Shown here: piece by piece, positions 7,055-13,298 of the stretch
Layout of the letters: each line of letters starts with the position of its first letter
Numbering within the stretch: the first letter of the stretch is position 1
From: SMAG-U1939 sp035763125
Lineage (GTDB): Bacteria; Chloroflexota; Ktedonobacteria; Ktedonobacterales; JADMIN01
Length of the DNA stretch: 14,272 bases
Reading direction: 5' to 3'
NCBI GenBank assembly: GCA_035763125.1
Contig: DASUBU010000169.1
Location: 1-14,272 of the forward strand
The notes under the pieces: model-generated
Told to the model about the DNA's origin: nothing
Databases searched by the model: none
Seen by the model: only the letters and a program-made list of their open reading frames with translations
Program-made: the position numbers and the translations under genes

Positions 7055-7390
7055 CTACGCCACAAGCATGTCGAGGATGCGGCCACCGTTGCCGTGGGGG
7101 ATACGCGAGGTGTGAGCGGTGCCTGGTAGCGCGAAGCCGATCGCCATGACCGGCTGCTCCACGCCGCGCAGGTCTTCGGCCACGCGCTCTAGCAGATCGG
7201 GGACCGTCAGCTCCAGCGCCGCGGCCAGCCGCTCGATGACCAGCGCTGAGGGATACTTTTTGCCGCGCTCGATCTCGCCGAGATAGACCACCGAAAGGGC
7301 CGCGCGCTCCGCCAGCTCTTTCAGCGTCAGGCCAAGCGCCCGCCGCTCGCGCCGGAGGGTGGCGCCCATTGTCTGCTGCAAGTCGGCCAT
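7055..7390 (-). CDS. XRE-family transcriptional regulator, ClgR-like
   Basis: A 111-aa DNA-binding protein with a Cro/C1 helix-turn-helix at about residues 10-70: TLRRERRALGLTLKELAERAALSVVYLGEIERGKKYPS, recognition helix about 33-41. The YLGEIERGKK...S core and the following ALELTVPDLLERVAEDL resemble ClgR/PopR, the actinobacterial activators of clp protease genes. The last 35 residues (IGFALPGTAHTSRIPHGNGGRILDMLVA) match no domain I know. ClgR-like function here is inferred from this likeness and from clpP lying 650 bases away. ATG 7388-7390 is chosen because AGGAGGT (7397-7403, minus strand) lies 6 bases upstream; the frame extends to 7627 but without an HTH-like or plausible sequence. Likely self-regulated through the palindromes at 7437-7479. 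Confidence 0.85.
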   Translation of the reverse strand: MADLQQTMGATLRRERRALGLTLKELAERAALSVVYLGEIERGKKYPSALVIERLAAALELTVPDLLERVAEDLRGVEQPVMAIGFALPGTAHTSRIPHGNGGRILDMLVA

Positions 7391-7436
7391 CGCGCCACCT
7401 CCTCGCCGTGAATTCGCGACCGCGCCACTGGAGTGC

Positions 7437-7449
7437 ATGCTCTGAGCAT
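7437..7449. promoter_or_regulatory. Palindromic operator 1
   Basis: ATGCTCTGAGCAT is a perfect 13-bp palindrome with 6-bp arms and one central base. It lies 47 bases upstream of the regulator's ATG and overlaps its putative -10. Together with operator 2 it forms a 15-bp inverted repeat (7435-7449 against 7467-7481) with one mismatch. Binding by the adjacent regulator is an inference from position and symmetry. Confidence 0.6.
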
Positions 7450-7473
7450 ACCTGACTTCGCCAGCGATGCTGA
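7445..7473 (-). promoter_or_regulatory. Possible promoter of the XRE regulator
   Basis: On the minus strand TATGCT (7445-7450, four of six to TATAAT) follows TCAGCA (7468-7473, three of six to TTGACA) at 17-bp spacing. The -10 lies in operator 1 and the -35 in operator 2, the arrangement expected for self-repression. Weak hexamers, so low confidence. Confidence 0.3.
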
Positions 7474-7479
7474 GAGCAT
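7467..7479. promoter_or_regulatory. Palindromic operator 2
   Basis: ATGCTGAGAGCAT is a 13-bp palindrome with 5-bp perfect arms; read on the other strand (ATGCTCTCAGCAT) it differs from operator 1 at one base. The centres of the two operators are 30 bp apart, close to three helical turns, so two dimers would sit on the same face of the DNA. Confidence 0.6.
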
Positions 7480-7625
7480 GCGCGTTGCCTTCCATTCTAC
7501 CGGATGGCCGCGTACCGTTCAAGGCAGCCCCGCACAACCAACATGCTGGCCAACAAAGAGACCAAACGAACGCACAGGTGTTGGGCTCAGGCGCGGGAGC
7601 AAGACCAGCAAAGGAGACAGCGTTC

Positions 7626-7886
7626 ATGCCCTACTATCCACCCACCGTTCTCGACGCGGGACTGCCGTTCCCGCAGGCTACGCCGCCGATGCCAATCGTC
7701 TACGAGCGCGCCGACCCGCCGAAGTGGGAGTACCGGCTCGTCACGATTGACCCGCGCGAGGATGAGCCGCTGGACGAGACGGCGCTCGCCGCGCTCGGAG
7801 CTGAGGGCTGGCTGCTGGTCGGCATCCTCCAGCATCCCGCCGGCGAGCGCGCCCACCTGCTCTACCACTTCGTGCGCGCCGCATGA
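7626..7886 (+). CDS. Small DUF4177-like protein
   Basis: An 86-aa soluble protein. Residues 1-32 are Pro-rich (MPYYPPTVLDAGLPFPQATPPMP). The rest reads like the DUF4177 fold: PPKWEYRLVTID, then LDETALAALGAEGWLLVGIL, ending HLLYHFVRAA; the hallmark is WEY at the first strand, a helix, GAEGW, and a final aromatic strand. The function of DUF4177 is not known. ATG 7626 has AAAGGAG about 8 bases upstream. It is divergent from the XRE regulator across the twin operators and is followed 152 bases later by clpP on the same strand, so it may be the first target of the regulator. Confidence 0.75.
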   Translation: MPYYPPTVLDAGLPFPQATPPMPIVYERADPPKWEYRLVTIDPREDEPLDETALAALGAEGWLLVGILQHPAGERAHLLYHFVRAA

Positions 7887-7910
7887 TAGCACGGCTGCCG
7901 CGACCGAGCG

Positions 7911-7928
7911 GGCGAGGCAGGCCTCGCC
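7911..7928 (+). terminator. Hairpin between the DUF4177-like gene and clpP
   Basis: GGCGAGG (7911-7917) pairs with CCTCGCC (7922-7928) around CAGG, 25 bases past the small gene's stop. It may partly end transcription or process the message before clpP. No T tract follows. Confidence 0.45.
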
Positions 7929-7970
7929 GCTGCATTCGGCGGCCGCCAGCGTCACAAGGGCTTCGATACT

Positions 7971-8016
7971 CCCCTCGCCGCACACGGAGAGGGATTTAGG
8001 GGGGTGAGGAACCCCC
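7971..8016. repeat. REP-like stem-loop element upstream of clpP
   Basis: Two adjacent stems: CCCTC (7972-7976) with GAGGG (7989-7993), then GGGGGT (8000-8005) with ACCCCC (8011-8016) around GAGGA. The GAGAGGG...GGGGTGAGG wording is like dispersed intergenic repeats seen in many GC-rich genomes, including Chloroflexota. Only one copy is in this window, so repeat status is inferred. The second stem ends 7 bases before the clpP ribosome binding site. Confidence 0.4.
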
Positions 8017-8038
8017 ACTCACGAAAGGACCATTCAGC

Positions 8039-8686
8039 ATGCGACTCGATACCCAGCTTGACCAGGCAGCCAGCCTCGTCATTCCGACCGTCGTCGAATC
8101 CAGCGGGCGCGGCGAGCGCGCCTACGATCTCTTCTCGCGGCTGCTGCGGGAGCGCATCGTGCTCGTCAATGGCCCTGTCGAGGATCAGCTTGCCAGCCTG
8201 GTCGTCGCGGAGCTGCTCTTCCTGGCTAGCGAAGGCTCCGACCGGCCGATCAACGTGTACGTCAACTCGCCAGGCGGCGTCATCACGGCTGGCATGGCGA
8301 TCTATGATACGATGCGCTCGCTGCGCTGTCCCATCTCGACGACCTGCGTCGGCCAGGCCGCCAGCTTTGGCACCATCATCCTCATGGCTGGCGATCCGGG
8401 CCGCCGGTTCTCGCTGCCCCACGCGCGCATCCACATGCACCAGCCGCTGCTGCAGGGCGGCGGGATCGAGGGCCAGGTGACGGATATTGACATCCACGCG
8501 CGCGAGCTGCTCCATACCCGTGACGTGATCAACGACATCATCGCGCTGCACACCGGGCAGTCGCTCGAACGCATCCACCGCGACACCGAGCGCGACTTCT
8601 TCATGACGGCTGAAGCCGCCAAAGAGTACGGCATCATTGATGAGGTGCTGCCGTTGGAGGACTGGAAGGCGCGCGGCGAGCGCTAG
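8039..8686 (+). CDS. clpP: ATP-dependent Clp protease proteolytic subunit ClpP
   Basis: A 215-aa serine peptidase (family S14) that assembles into a 14-mer chamber fed by ClpX, ClpA or ClpC unfoldases in the cytoplasm. The triad is complete: S109 in GQAASFG, H134 in IHMHQP, D186 in DTERDFF. Other signatures: VNSPGG (75-80), the oxyanion-hole loop, ERIVLVNGPVED near the start of the fold, and HTGQSLERIHRDTERD on the handle. Length is normal. The stretch from 137 to 150 (PLLQGGGIEGQVTD) is the usual Gly-rich handle turn. ATG 8039 follows AAAGGA (8024-8029). Genes 8713, 9781 and 10847 follow with gaps of 26, 33 and 19 bases, so a four-gene operon is likely. The nearby ClgR-like regulator suggests control. 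Confidence 0.97.
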   Translation: MRLDTQLDQAASLVIPTVVESSGRGERAYDLFSRLLRERIVLVNGPVEDQLASLVVAELLFLASEGSDRPINVYVNSPGGVITAGMAIYDTMRSLRCPISTTCVGQAASFGTIILMAGDPGRRFSLPHARIHMHQPLLQGGGIEGQVTDIDIHARELLHTRDVINDIIALHTGQSLERIHRDTERDFFMTAEAAKEYGIIDEVLPLEDWKARGER

Positions 8687-8712
8687 GGCGACCAAAGGGG
8701 AGGAGGCGTCTC

Positions 8713-9747
8713 ATGCGCGTGCTGGTGATCGGGGGTACCGGCTTCATCGGACCGCACGTCGTGCGGCGGCTCCACACGGCGGGGCACGATGTGGCTGTCT
8801 ACCATCGCGGCTACGCAGAGGCCGAGCTTCCGGCGGGTGTGCGGCACCTGCACGGCGAACGCACGGAGCTACCGAACCGGCAGGACGAGCTGAGCTCCTT
8901 TGCCCCCGAGGTCGCGCTCGACATGTACGCGATGTCCGAGGGCGACGCGCGGCTGGTAGCCGAGGCGCTACGCGGTCTGGCGAGCCGGGTGGTGGCAATC
9001 ACCAGCCAGGATGTCTATCGCGCGTATGGCCGCTTGATCGGAACGGAGCCGGGACCGCCCGACGCCGTCCCATTGGCCGAGGACGCCGCGCGGCGCGAGC
9101 GGCTCTATCCCTATCGCGGCGAGACACCGCGCGGTGAGGACGATCCTCGGCGCTGGATGGATGAGTACGACAAGATTCCCGTCGAGCAGGTGGTGATGGG
9201 CGATCCGGAGCTGTCCGGCACGATCCTGCGGCTGCCGATGGTCTATGGGCCGGGCGATCCGCAGCACCGCCTGCACGACTATCTTAAGCGCATGGATGAT
9301 GGCCGCCCGGCGATCCTGCTCTCTGAGCGCGCCGCCGCCTGGCGCTGGACGCGCGGCTACGTCGAGAACGTGGCCGACGCCATCGTGCTGGCGGTGACGG
9401 ATGCGCGGGCGACAAGCCGCGTCTACAACGTTGGTGAGCCGGAGGCGCTGCCGCTGGCGGACTGGGTGCGGGCGATAGGCCAGGTTGCGAGGTGGAGCGG
9501 CGAGATTCAAGCGCTGCCCGACGAGCGGCTCCCGGCACACCTGCGCGCGGATCTGGACTTCACTCAGAATCTCGTCGCCGACTCGTCGAGTATCCGAAGC
9601 GAGCTTGGCTATGGCGAGGCGATTTCACGAGACGACGCAATGCTGCGCACCGTCGCCTGGGAGCGCGCGCACCCGCCGGCCACGGTGGACGCCGCGCGAT
9701 TTGACTACGCTGCCGAAGACGCGGCGCTGAGCGTAAGTGACGGCTAG
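8713..9747 (+). CDS. NAD-dependent epimerase/dehydratase-type SDR, atypical (SDR1)
   Basis: A 344-aa extended/atypical short-chain dehydrogenase. The N-terminal Rossmann motif is intact: MRVLVIGGTGFIG (G7, G10, G13). The next core parts follow: VVAITSQDVYRAYG (93-106, the usual Ser-containing strand), LRLPMVYGPGDPQHRL (172-187), and WTRGYVENVADAIVLAV, typical of NAD-dependent epimerases. The catalytic YxxxK is not in usual form: the region reads W-M-D-E-Y152-D-K154, Tyr two rather than four before Lys, so either the chemistry differs or a different Tyr serves. The substrate, probably a nucleotide sugar or related compound, is unknown. ATG 8713 has AGGAGG (8701-8706) just upstream. It lies between clpP and a second SDR. 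Confidence 0.85.
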   Translation: MRVLVIGGTGFIGPHVVRRLHTAGHDVAVYHRGYAEAELPAGVRHLHGERTELPNRQDELSSFAPEVALDMYAMSEGDARLVAEALRGLASRVVAITSQDVYRAYGRLIGTEPGPPDAVPLAEDAARRERLYPYRGETPRGEDDPRRWMDEYDKIPVEQVVMGDPELSGTILRLPMVYGPGDPQHRLHDYLKRMDDGRPAILLSERAAAWRWTRGYVENVADAIVLAVTDARATSRVYNVGEPEALPLADWVRAIGQVARWSGEIQALPDERLPAHLRADLDFTQNLVADSSSIRSELGYGEAISRDDAMLRTVAWERAHPPATVDAARFDYAAEDAALSVSDG

Positions 9748-9780
9748 GCTCCTGCGGCGGAGCGAGAAAGGACAGCCCTG

Positions 9781-10827
9781 ATGCGGCTGCTGGTGCTGGG
9801 TGGGACGGTCTTCCTGGGGCGGCATCTGGTGGGGGAGGCGTTGGCGCGCGGCCACCAGGTGACGCTCTTTAACCGGGGGCAGCATGGCCCAGAGCTGTTT
9901 CCGGAGGCCGAGCGGCTGCGCGGCGACCGCGACGGCGATCTGGAGGCGCTGCGCGGCCGAACGTGGGACGCCGCGATTGACACCAGCGGCTATGTGCCGC
10001 GGGTCGTGCGTGCCTCGGCGGAGCTGCTGGCGGACGCGGTCGGGACGTACGCCTTCGTGTCCAGCATCTCGGTCTATCGCGATTTCAGCCGGATCGGGAT
10101 GGACGAAACGGCGCCTGTGGCGACGCTGGAGGACGAGACGACCGAGGAGGTGACCGGCGAGACTTACGGCGCGCTGAAGGCGCTCTGCGAGCGCGAGGTC
10201 GAGCGCACGCTGCCAGGCCGCGCGCTGATCGTGCGCCCTGGCCTGATCGTCGGCCCACACGACCCCACTGGACGCTTTACCTACTGGCCGACGCGCGTTG
10301 CACGCGGCGGCGAGGTGCTGGCGCCAACGCCACCGGAGCGGCCCGTGCAGATCATAGACGGCCGCGACCTGGCGGCATGGATGTTGACGATGGTCGAGCG
10401 CCGTGCGGCCGGCGTCTATCAGGCGGCCGGTCCAGCCGAGCCGCTGACGTTGGGTGCGCTGCTCGACACATGCGCCGAGGTATGCCGCACTGAAGCGGCC
10501 GACAGTGATGCGCGAATCACCTGGGTGGATGAAGCATTCCTGCAGGAGCACGGCGTCGGGCCGTGGGTCGAGCTGCCGCTGTGGATTCCCAGCAGCGACG
10601 AGAGCGAGCGCGGCCTCGATGCGGTGGACTGCGGCCGCGCGATTGGCACGGGACTCACGTTCCGGCCACTGAGCGAGACGGTTCGAGATACGCTGCGGTG
10701 GGACGTGGCTCGGCGCGCGGCTGGCGGGTCTGCGTCGGCGGTCGGGAGCGGACCGGTTCGGATGCCCGCAGGGCTGGAGCCCGCGCGCGAGGAGGAGCTA
10801 CTGCGCGCCTGGCACGAGCGCGGCTGA
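9781..10827 (+). CDS. SDR family oxidoreductase/epimerase-like protein (SDR2)
   Basis: A 348-aa extended-SDR protein related in layout to its upstream neighbour but not a close copy. The dinucleotide motif reads LGGTVFLGRHL (G7, G8, V10, G13): the middle Gly is Val, as in a known branch of NAD-dependent epimerase-like proteins with GGTxFLGR. AFVSSISVY (91-99) provides the Ser strand, and Y129-G-A-L-K133 gives a normal YxxxK. IVRPGLIVGPHDPTGRFTYW and VQIIDGRDLAAWML follow as in epimerases. The last 40 residues form an Ala/Arg/Glu-rich tail. ATG 9781 has AAAGGA (9767-9772). Substrate unknown. It is in the same operon as clpP and SDR1. Confidence 0.85.
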   Translation: MRLLVLGGTVFLGRHLVGEALARGHQVTLFNRGQHGPELFPEAERLRGDRDGDLEALRGRTWDAAIDTSGYVPRVVRASAELLADAVGTYAFVSSISVYRDFSRIGMDETAPVATLEDETTEEVTGETYGALKALCEREVERTLPGRALIVRPGLIVGPHDPTGRFTYWPTRVARGGEVLAPTPPERPVQIIDGRDLAAWMLTMVERRAAGVYQAAGPAEPLTLGALLDTCAEVCRTEAADSDARITWVDEAFLQEHGVGPWVELPLWIPSSDESERGLDAVDCGRAIGTGLTFRPLSETVRDTLRWDVARRAAGGSASAVGSGPVRMPAGLEPAREEELLRAWHERG

Positions 10828-10846
10828 AGCTGAAGGGATCTCGAAT

Positions 10847-11584
10847 ATGCGCACGGCGATCATCGCGGATATGCACGGCAATCTGGTGGCGCTCGATGCG
10901 GTGCTGGCTGAGATTCGCGCTGAGGGTGTGGAGCAGGTCGTCTGCCTGGGCGACGTCGCCGCCACTGGGCCGCAGCCGGCACAGGTGCTCGCCCGCCTGC
11001 GAGAGCTTGGCTGCCCGCAGGTGATGGGCAATGCCGATGCCTTTCTGTTGGAGCCCACGGTAACGGCAGATGCGCAGGACCAGCAGCGGAAGATCGAGGA
11101 GATTGACGTCTGGTGCGCCGGCCAGCTCAGTGAGGAGGACCGCGCCTTCCTGGCGGGCTTCAAGCCTACGGTGAGCGTGCCGCTGGGCGAGGGGACGACG
11201 CTGCTGGCCTATCACGGCTCGCCGCGCTCGTATGTCGAGGTCATCACGGCGGAGACACCCGACGCGACGCTGGCGGAGATGTTTGCTGGGCATCAAGCAC
11301 AGGTCTTTGCCGGCGGCCACACGCATGTGCAGATGCTGCGGCGGCACCGCGACACGCTGGTGGTGAATCCCGGCAGTGTGGGACTGCCGATGGATGCCGT
11401 GCCGCCAGCGGAGGGCATCATGAACGCGGTATGGGCCGAGTACGCGGTGGTGACGGTCGAAGGCGGCAGGCTGGAGGTGTCGCTGCGGCGCACGCCGTTT
11501 GATGGCGGGGCGCTGCTGCGCGCTGCGGACGAGTCGGGGATGCCGCACGCCACCTGGTGGAAGGCGGACTGGCGGCGAGCATAG
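10847..11584 (+). CDS. Calcineurin-like metallophosphoesterase (YfcE/MJ0936-type)
   Basis: A 245-aa cytoplasmic dinuclear-metal phosphoesterase. All metal-ligand motifs are visible: D8-M-H10 (IADMHGN), G35-D36 (VCLGDVAATGP), G61-N62-A-D64 in place of the usual GNHD, H123 (LAYHGSP), and H158-T-H160 (FAGGHTHVQM), followed by VNPGSVGLP. The GNHD His is Ala here, as in several YfcE-like phosphodiesterases, which would alter phosphate protonation. The substrate cannot be assigned. ATG 10847 has AAGGGA (10833-10838) upstream, and the gene follows SDR2 by 19 bases. It closes the likely clpP operon; its last codons form one arm of the hairpin at 11571-11595. Confidence 0.9.
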   Translation: MRTAIIADMHGNLVALDAVLAEIRAEGVEQVVCLGDVAATGPQPAQVLARLRELGCPQVMGNADAFLLEPTVTADAQDQQRKIEEIDVWCAGQLSEEDRAFLAGFKPTVSVPLGEGTTLLAYHGSPRSYVEVITAETPDATLAEMFAGHQAQVFAGGHTHVQMLRRHRDTLVVNPGSVGLPMDAVPPAEGIMNAVWAEYAVVTVEGGRLEVSLRRTPFDGGALLRAADESGMPHATWWKADWRRA

Positions 11585-11595
11585 TGCTCGCCGCC
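11571..11595. terminator. 11-bp perfect hairpin with the stop codon as its loop
   Basis: GGCGGCGAGCA (11571-11581) pairs perfectly with TGCTCGCCGCC (11585-11595). The loop is exactly TAG (11582-11584), the stop codon of the phosphoesterase gene. The opposing BON gene ends 11 bases further on, so the hairpin can serve both strands. No T run follows. Confidence 0.65.
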
Positions 11596-11605
11596 TCTGC
11601 TCCGG

Positions 11606-12355
11606 CTACAGACTTGGCCAATCGGTCTCGTCAATCACGTCGTTCACACCGGGTATGCGCGAGGCCACGTCCTGCGCCGCGTCGGCGTCTTCTGGGCCGC
11701 GGACCTGGCCGCGCAGGCGTGCCACTCCGTTCTCGACCGACACGTCAAGCTCCAGATCGGTGGTCAGCGCGTCCTCATGCAGCTCGCGCTCGATCGCCTC
11801 GGCGAGCGCCTCGTCGCCGGGTAGATTGTCCTCGTACGACGGACTGACAGAGAGATCAGAATCGGAGGTGGGCGTCCAGCCGCCGATGATGTCCAGGTTG
11901 CCGTGCTCGTCGGGGCCAATGACGGGATCAGTCGGCGCGAAATAGGTCGAATCAGGCTCGACGGACGGCAGCAGATCGGCGACGGAGTCGTTGGAGACGT
12001 TCGCTTCGTCAGTCTCTAGCGGCAGATCGAGCACACTGGAGGCGACGCCGGTATCGGTCAGGATGGTGCTGGGGCTAAGCTGCTCGTCGAGCTGGGTGGG
12101 ATTGCGTTGCTCTTCAGCCTGGCCGCGCAGGTCATTGATATCAGACGAGGCGGTGCTTTCGATTTCTATGCCGTTCACGATACGCTTATCGGGCGCCAGA
12201 GAGGCAGCAATCCACTCCGCATTTTCGCGCGCAGCTTGTGAGCTGGCCAGGCCGCTGAGATAGATCGAGCCTTGCTGCTCGGCAGCGACGACGGGCAGGT
12301 GCAGCTCGCGATGAATGCGCTCCTGTATACGCTGAGCGAGGGAGTTGGGCTGCAT
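11606..12355 (-). CDS. Double BON-domain protein
   Basis: A 249-aa protein with a BON domain at each end: N-terminal about residues 5-68 (LAQRIQERIHREL...QQGSIYLSGLASSQAARENAEWIAASLAPDKRIVNGIEIE) and C-terminal about 181-245 (DEALAEAIERELHED...LDVSVENGVARLRGQVRGPEDADAAQDVASRIPGVNDVIDE). Between them lies a long acidic, Ser/Asp/Pro-rich, probably disordered stretch (70-180). There is no signal peptide or TM, so it is probably cytoplasmic. BON domains bind lipid or other proteins and occur in osmotic or shock-response proteins. ATG 12353-12355 has AGAGGAGG (12363-12370, minus strand) at ideal spacing. It is divergent from the small protein at 12550; both may share a stress promoter, which I cannot pinpoint. 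Confidence 0.88.
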   Translation of the reverse strand: MQPNSLAQRIQERIHRELHLPVVAAEQQGSIYLSGLASSQAARENAEWIAASLAPDKRIVNGIEIESTASSDINDLRGQAEEQRNPTQLDEQLSPSTILTDTGVASSVLDLPLETDEANVSNDSVADLLPSVEPDSTYFAPTDPVIGPDEHGNLDIIGGWTPTSDSDLSVSPSYEDNLPGDEALAEAIERELHEDALTTDLELDVSVENGVARLRGQVRGPEDADAAQDVASRIPGVNDVIDETDWPSL

Positions 12356-12519
12356 GATACGCCTCCTCTGATGGATGGGTGACAGCGAGTGACGGTGAGA
12401 GGGAAACGTCGAGCTCAGCCTCTTGCGTGTGCAAGCCGGGTGCCAACCTCACACCGAGACCGACCGCCGGGGACTGGCATGCAACGTGCGCCGCTTCACG
12501 CTGCCTGGCGCGGCAGAGC

Positions 12520-12533
12520 GCGTCGTTCGACGC
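12520..12533. promoter_or_regulatory. Palindrome abutting the ribosome binding site of the 12550 gene
   Basis: GCGTCG (12520-12525), TT, CGACGC (12528-12533): 6-bp perfect arms, ending directly before the AGGGAGG ribosome binding site (12534-12540). It may be an operator or a leader hairpin. The rest of the 12356-12549 divergent region shows no clear promoter hexamers; CTTGC/GCAAG around GTGT is the only other small hairpin I saw. Confidence 0.35.
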
Positions 12534-12549
12534 AGGGAGGTTTGACACG

Positions 12550-12831
12550 ATGGCAATTGACGACACGAACGAGCAGCGACAGAGCAGGCGGGCGGAGCAA
12601 CAGCCCGCCCGCGAGGCCGACGAGGCGGAGAATGCGACGCATGGCGGCCAGGGACGCGTGCCACCGCCAGACGAGGGCGATCAGGAGCGGCGCGAGGCCC
12701 GCGAGTTCAACGAGTATGCCGGCACGCATGGCGCGGCGCTCGGACCCGAAAATGAGAGCCTGGTGGACGAAGCCTCGGCCGAGTCGTTCCCGGCGAGCGA
12801 TCCGCCGGCCTGGACGCGCGACAAATCGTGA
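12550..12831 (+). CDS. Small hydrophilic protein with ESFPASDPPAW tail
   Basis: A 93-aa, highly charged soluble protein (Glu, Asp, Arg, Gln, Ala-rich; almost no hydrophobic core), likely disordered. Its C-terminus VDEASAESFPASDPPAWT carries the conserved 'ESFPASDPPAW' motif that I recall at the end of many uncharacterised small bacterial proteins; its role is unknown. ATG 12550 follows AGGGAGG (12534-12540). It is divergent from the double-BON gene and next to two further hydrophilic proteins, which fits a stress role, but that is inference. The gene ends 30 bases before the convergent gene at 12862, with no hairpin in that gap. Confidence 0.75.
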   Translation: MAIDDTNEQRQSRRAEQQPAREADEAENATHGGQGRVPPPDEGDQERREAREFNEYAGTHGAALGPENESLVDEASAESFPASDPPAWTRDKS

Positions 12832-12861
12832 GCCAAGCCGGCGGAGCGTTCCATTGGGAGA

Positions 12862-13296
12862 CTAACGACCCGGCGGCATCGCGTTGCCCTGGTCGAGCCG
12901 CGCGGGATTCGTGACGCCCAGCAGCCGGTTCCAGAGCAGGTAGCTGGTGTCCTTCTTGGGGACGTAGATGTGCTCAGGGCCGGCAACCATCTCGTCGTAG
13001 GCGGTGAACGCCTGAATCACCGGCTCGGCAAGGTCAATGTAGGTTGCGCCCTGCTCCAGCTGCGAGCCGACGGGCATCAGGGGAATGCGCTTGAGCTCGT
13101 CGGCGGTGAACTGGGGGAAGCGGTCGTACGCCTCCTTCTCGTCGGCGAGCGTGCGACCCATGCGGCCCGGCTCGGGAGCTGACGAAAAGTGGTCCTGGCC
13201 GGAGGGCATATCTGGATGCAGGTCGTGCTCGTAGGAATCGTCAGGCGGCGGCTGCTGGATGTGCCGAGGTGGATGCGGCGGGATCTTTTCGGCCAT
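12862..13296 (-). CDS. Hypothetical soluble protein, second gene of a two-gene unit
   Basis: A 144-aa protein I do not recognise. The first 55 residues are Pro/His/Asp-rich (MAEKIPPHPPRHIQQPPPDDSYEHDLHPDMP) and probably disordered. The rest looks folded: FPQFTADELKRIPLMPVGSQLEQGATYIDLAEPVIQAFTAYDEMVAGPEHIYVPKKDTSYLLWNRLLGV. No TM or signal peptide and no cysteine. The start ATG 13294-13296 lies 2 bases after the stop of the upstream gene, so the two are probably translated together; a GGGGG stretch serves as a weak ribosome site. The central ELKRIPLMPVGSQLEQGATYIDL would be the best search seed. Confidence 0.7.
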   Translation of the reverse strand: MAEKIPPHPPRHIQQPPPDDSYEHDLHPDMPSGQDHFSSAPEPGRMGRTLADEKEAYDRFPQFTADELKRIPLMPVGSQLEQGATYIDLAEPVIQAFTAYDEMVAGPEHIYVPKKDTSYLLWNRLLGVTNPARLDQGNAMPPGR

Positions 13297-13298
13297 CG

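Noticed and set aside
7391..7627. N-terminal extension of the XRE regulator
   Set aside because: Translation of this part looks like noncoding sequence with Cys/Trp runs, overlaps the operators, and a strong ribosome site precedes the ATG at 7390.
7952..8695. 247-codon open frame opposite clpP
   Set aside because: Mirror frame of a firmly identified gene; no recognisable domain and no ribosome site.
9625..11548. Two long minus-strand open frames opposite SDR2 and the phosphoesterase
   Set aside because: Arg/His/Gln-rich shadow sequences without motifs; the plus-strand genes explain the region.
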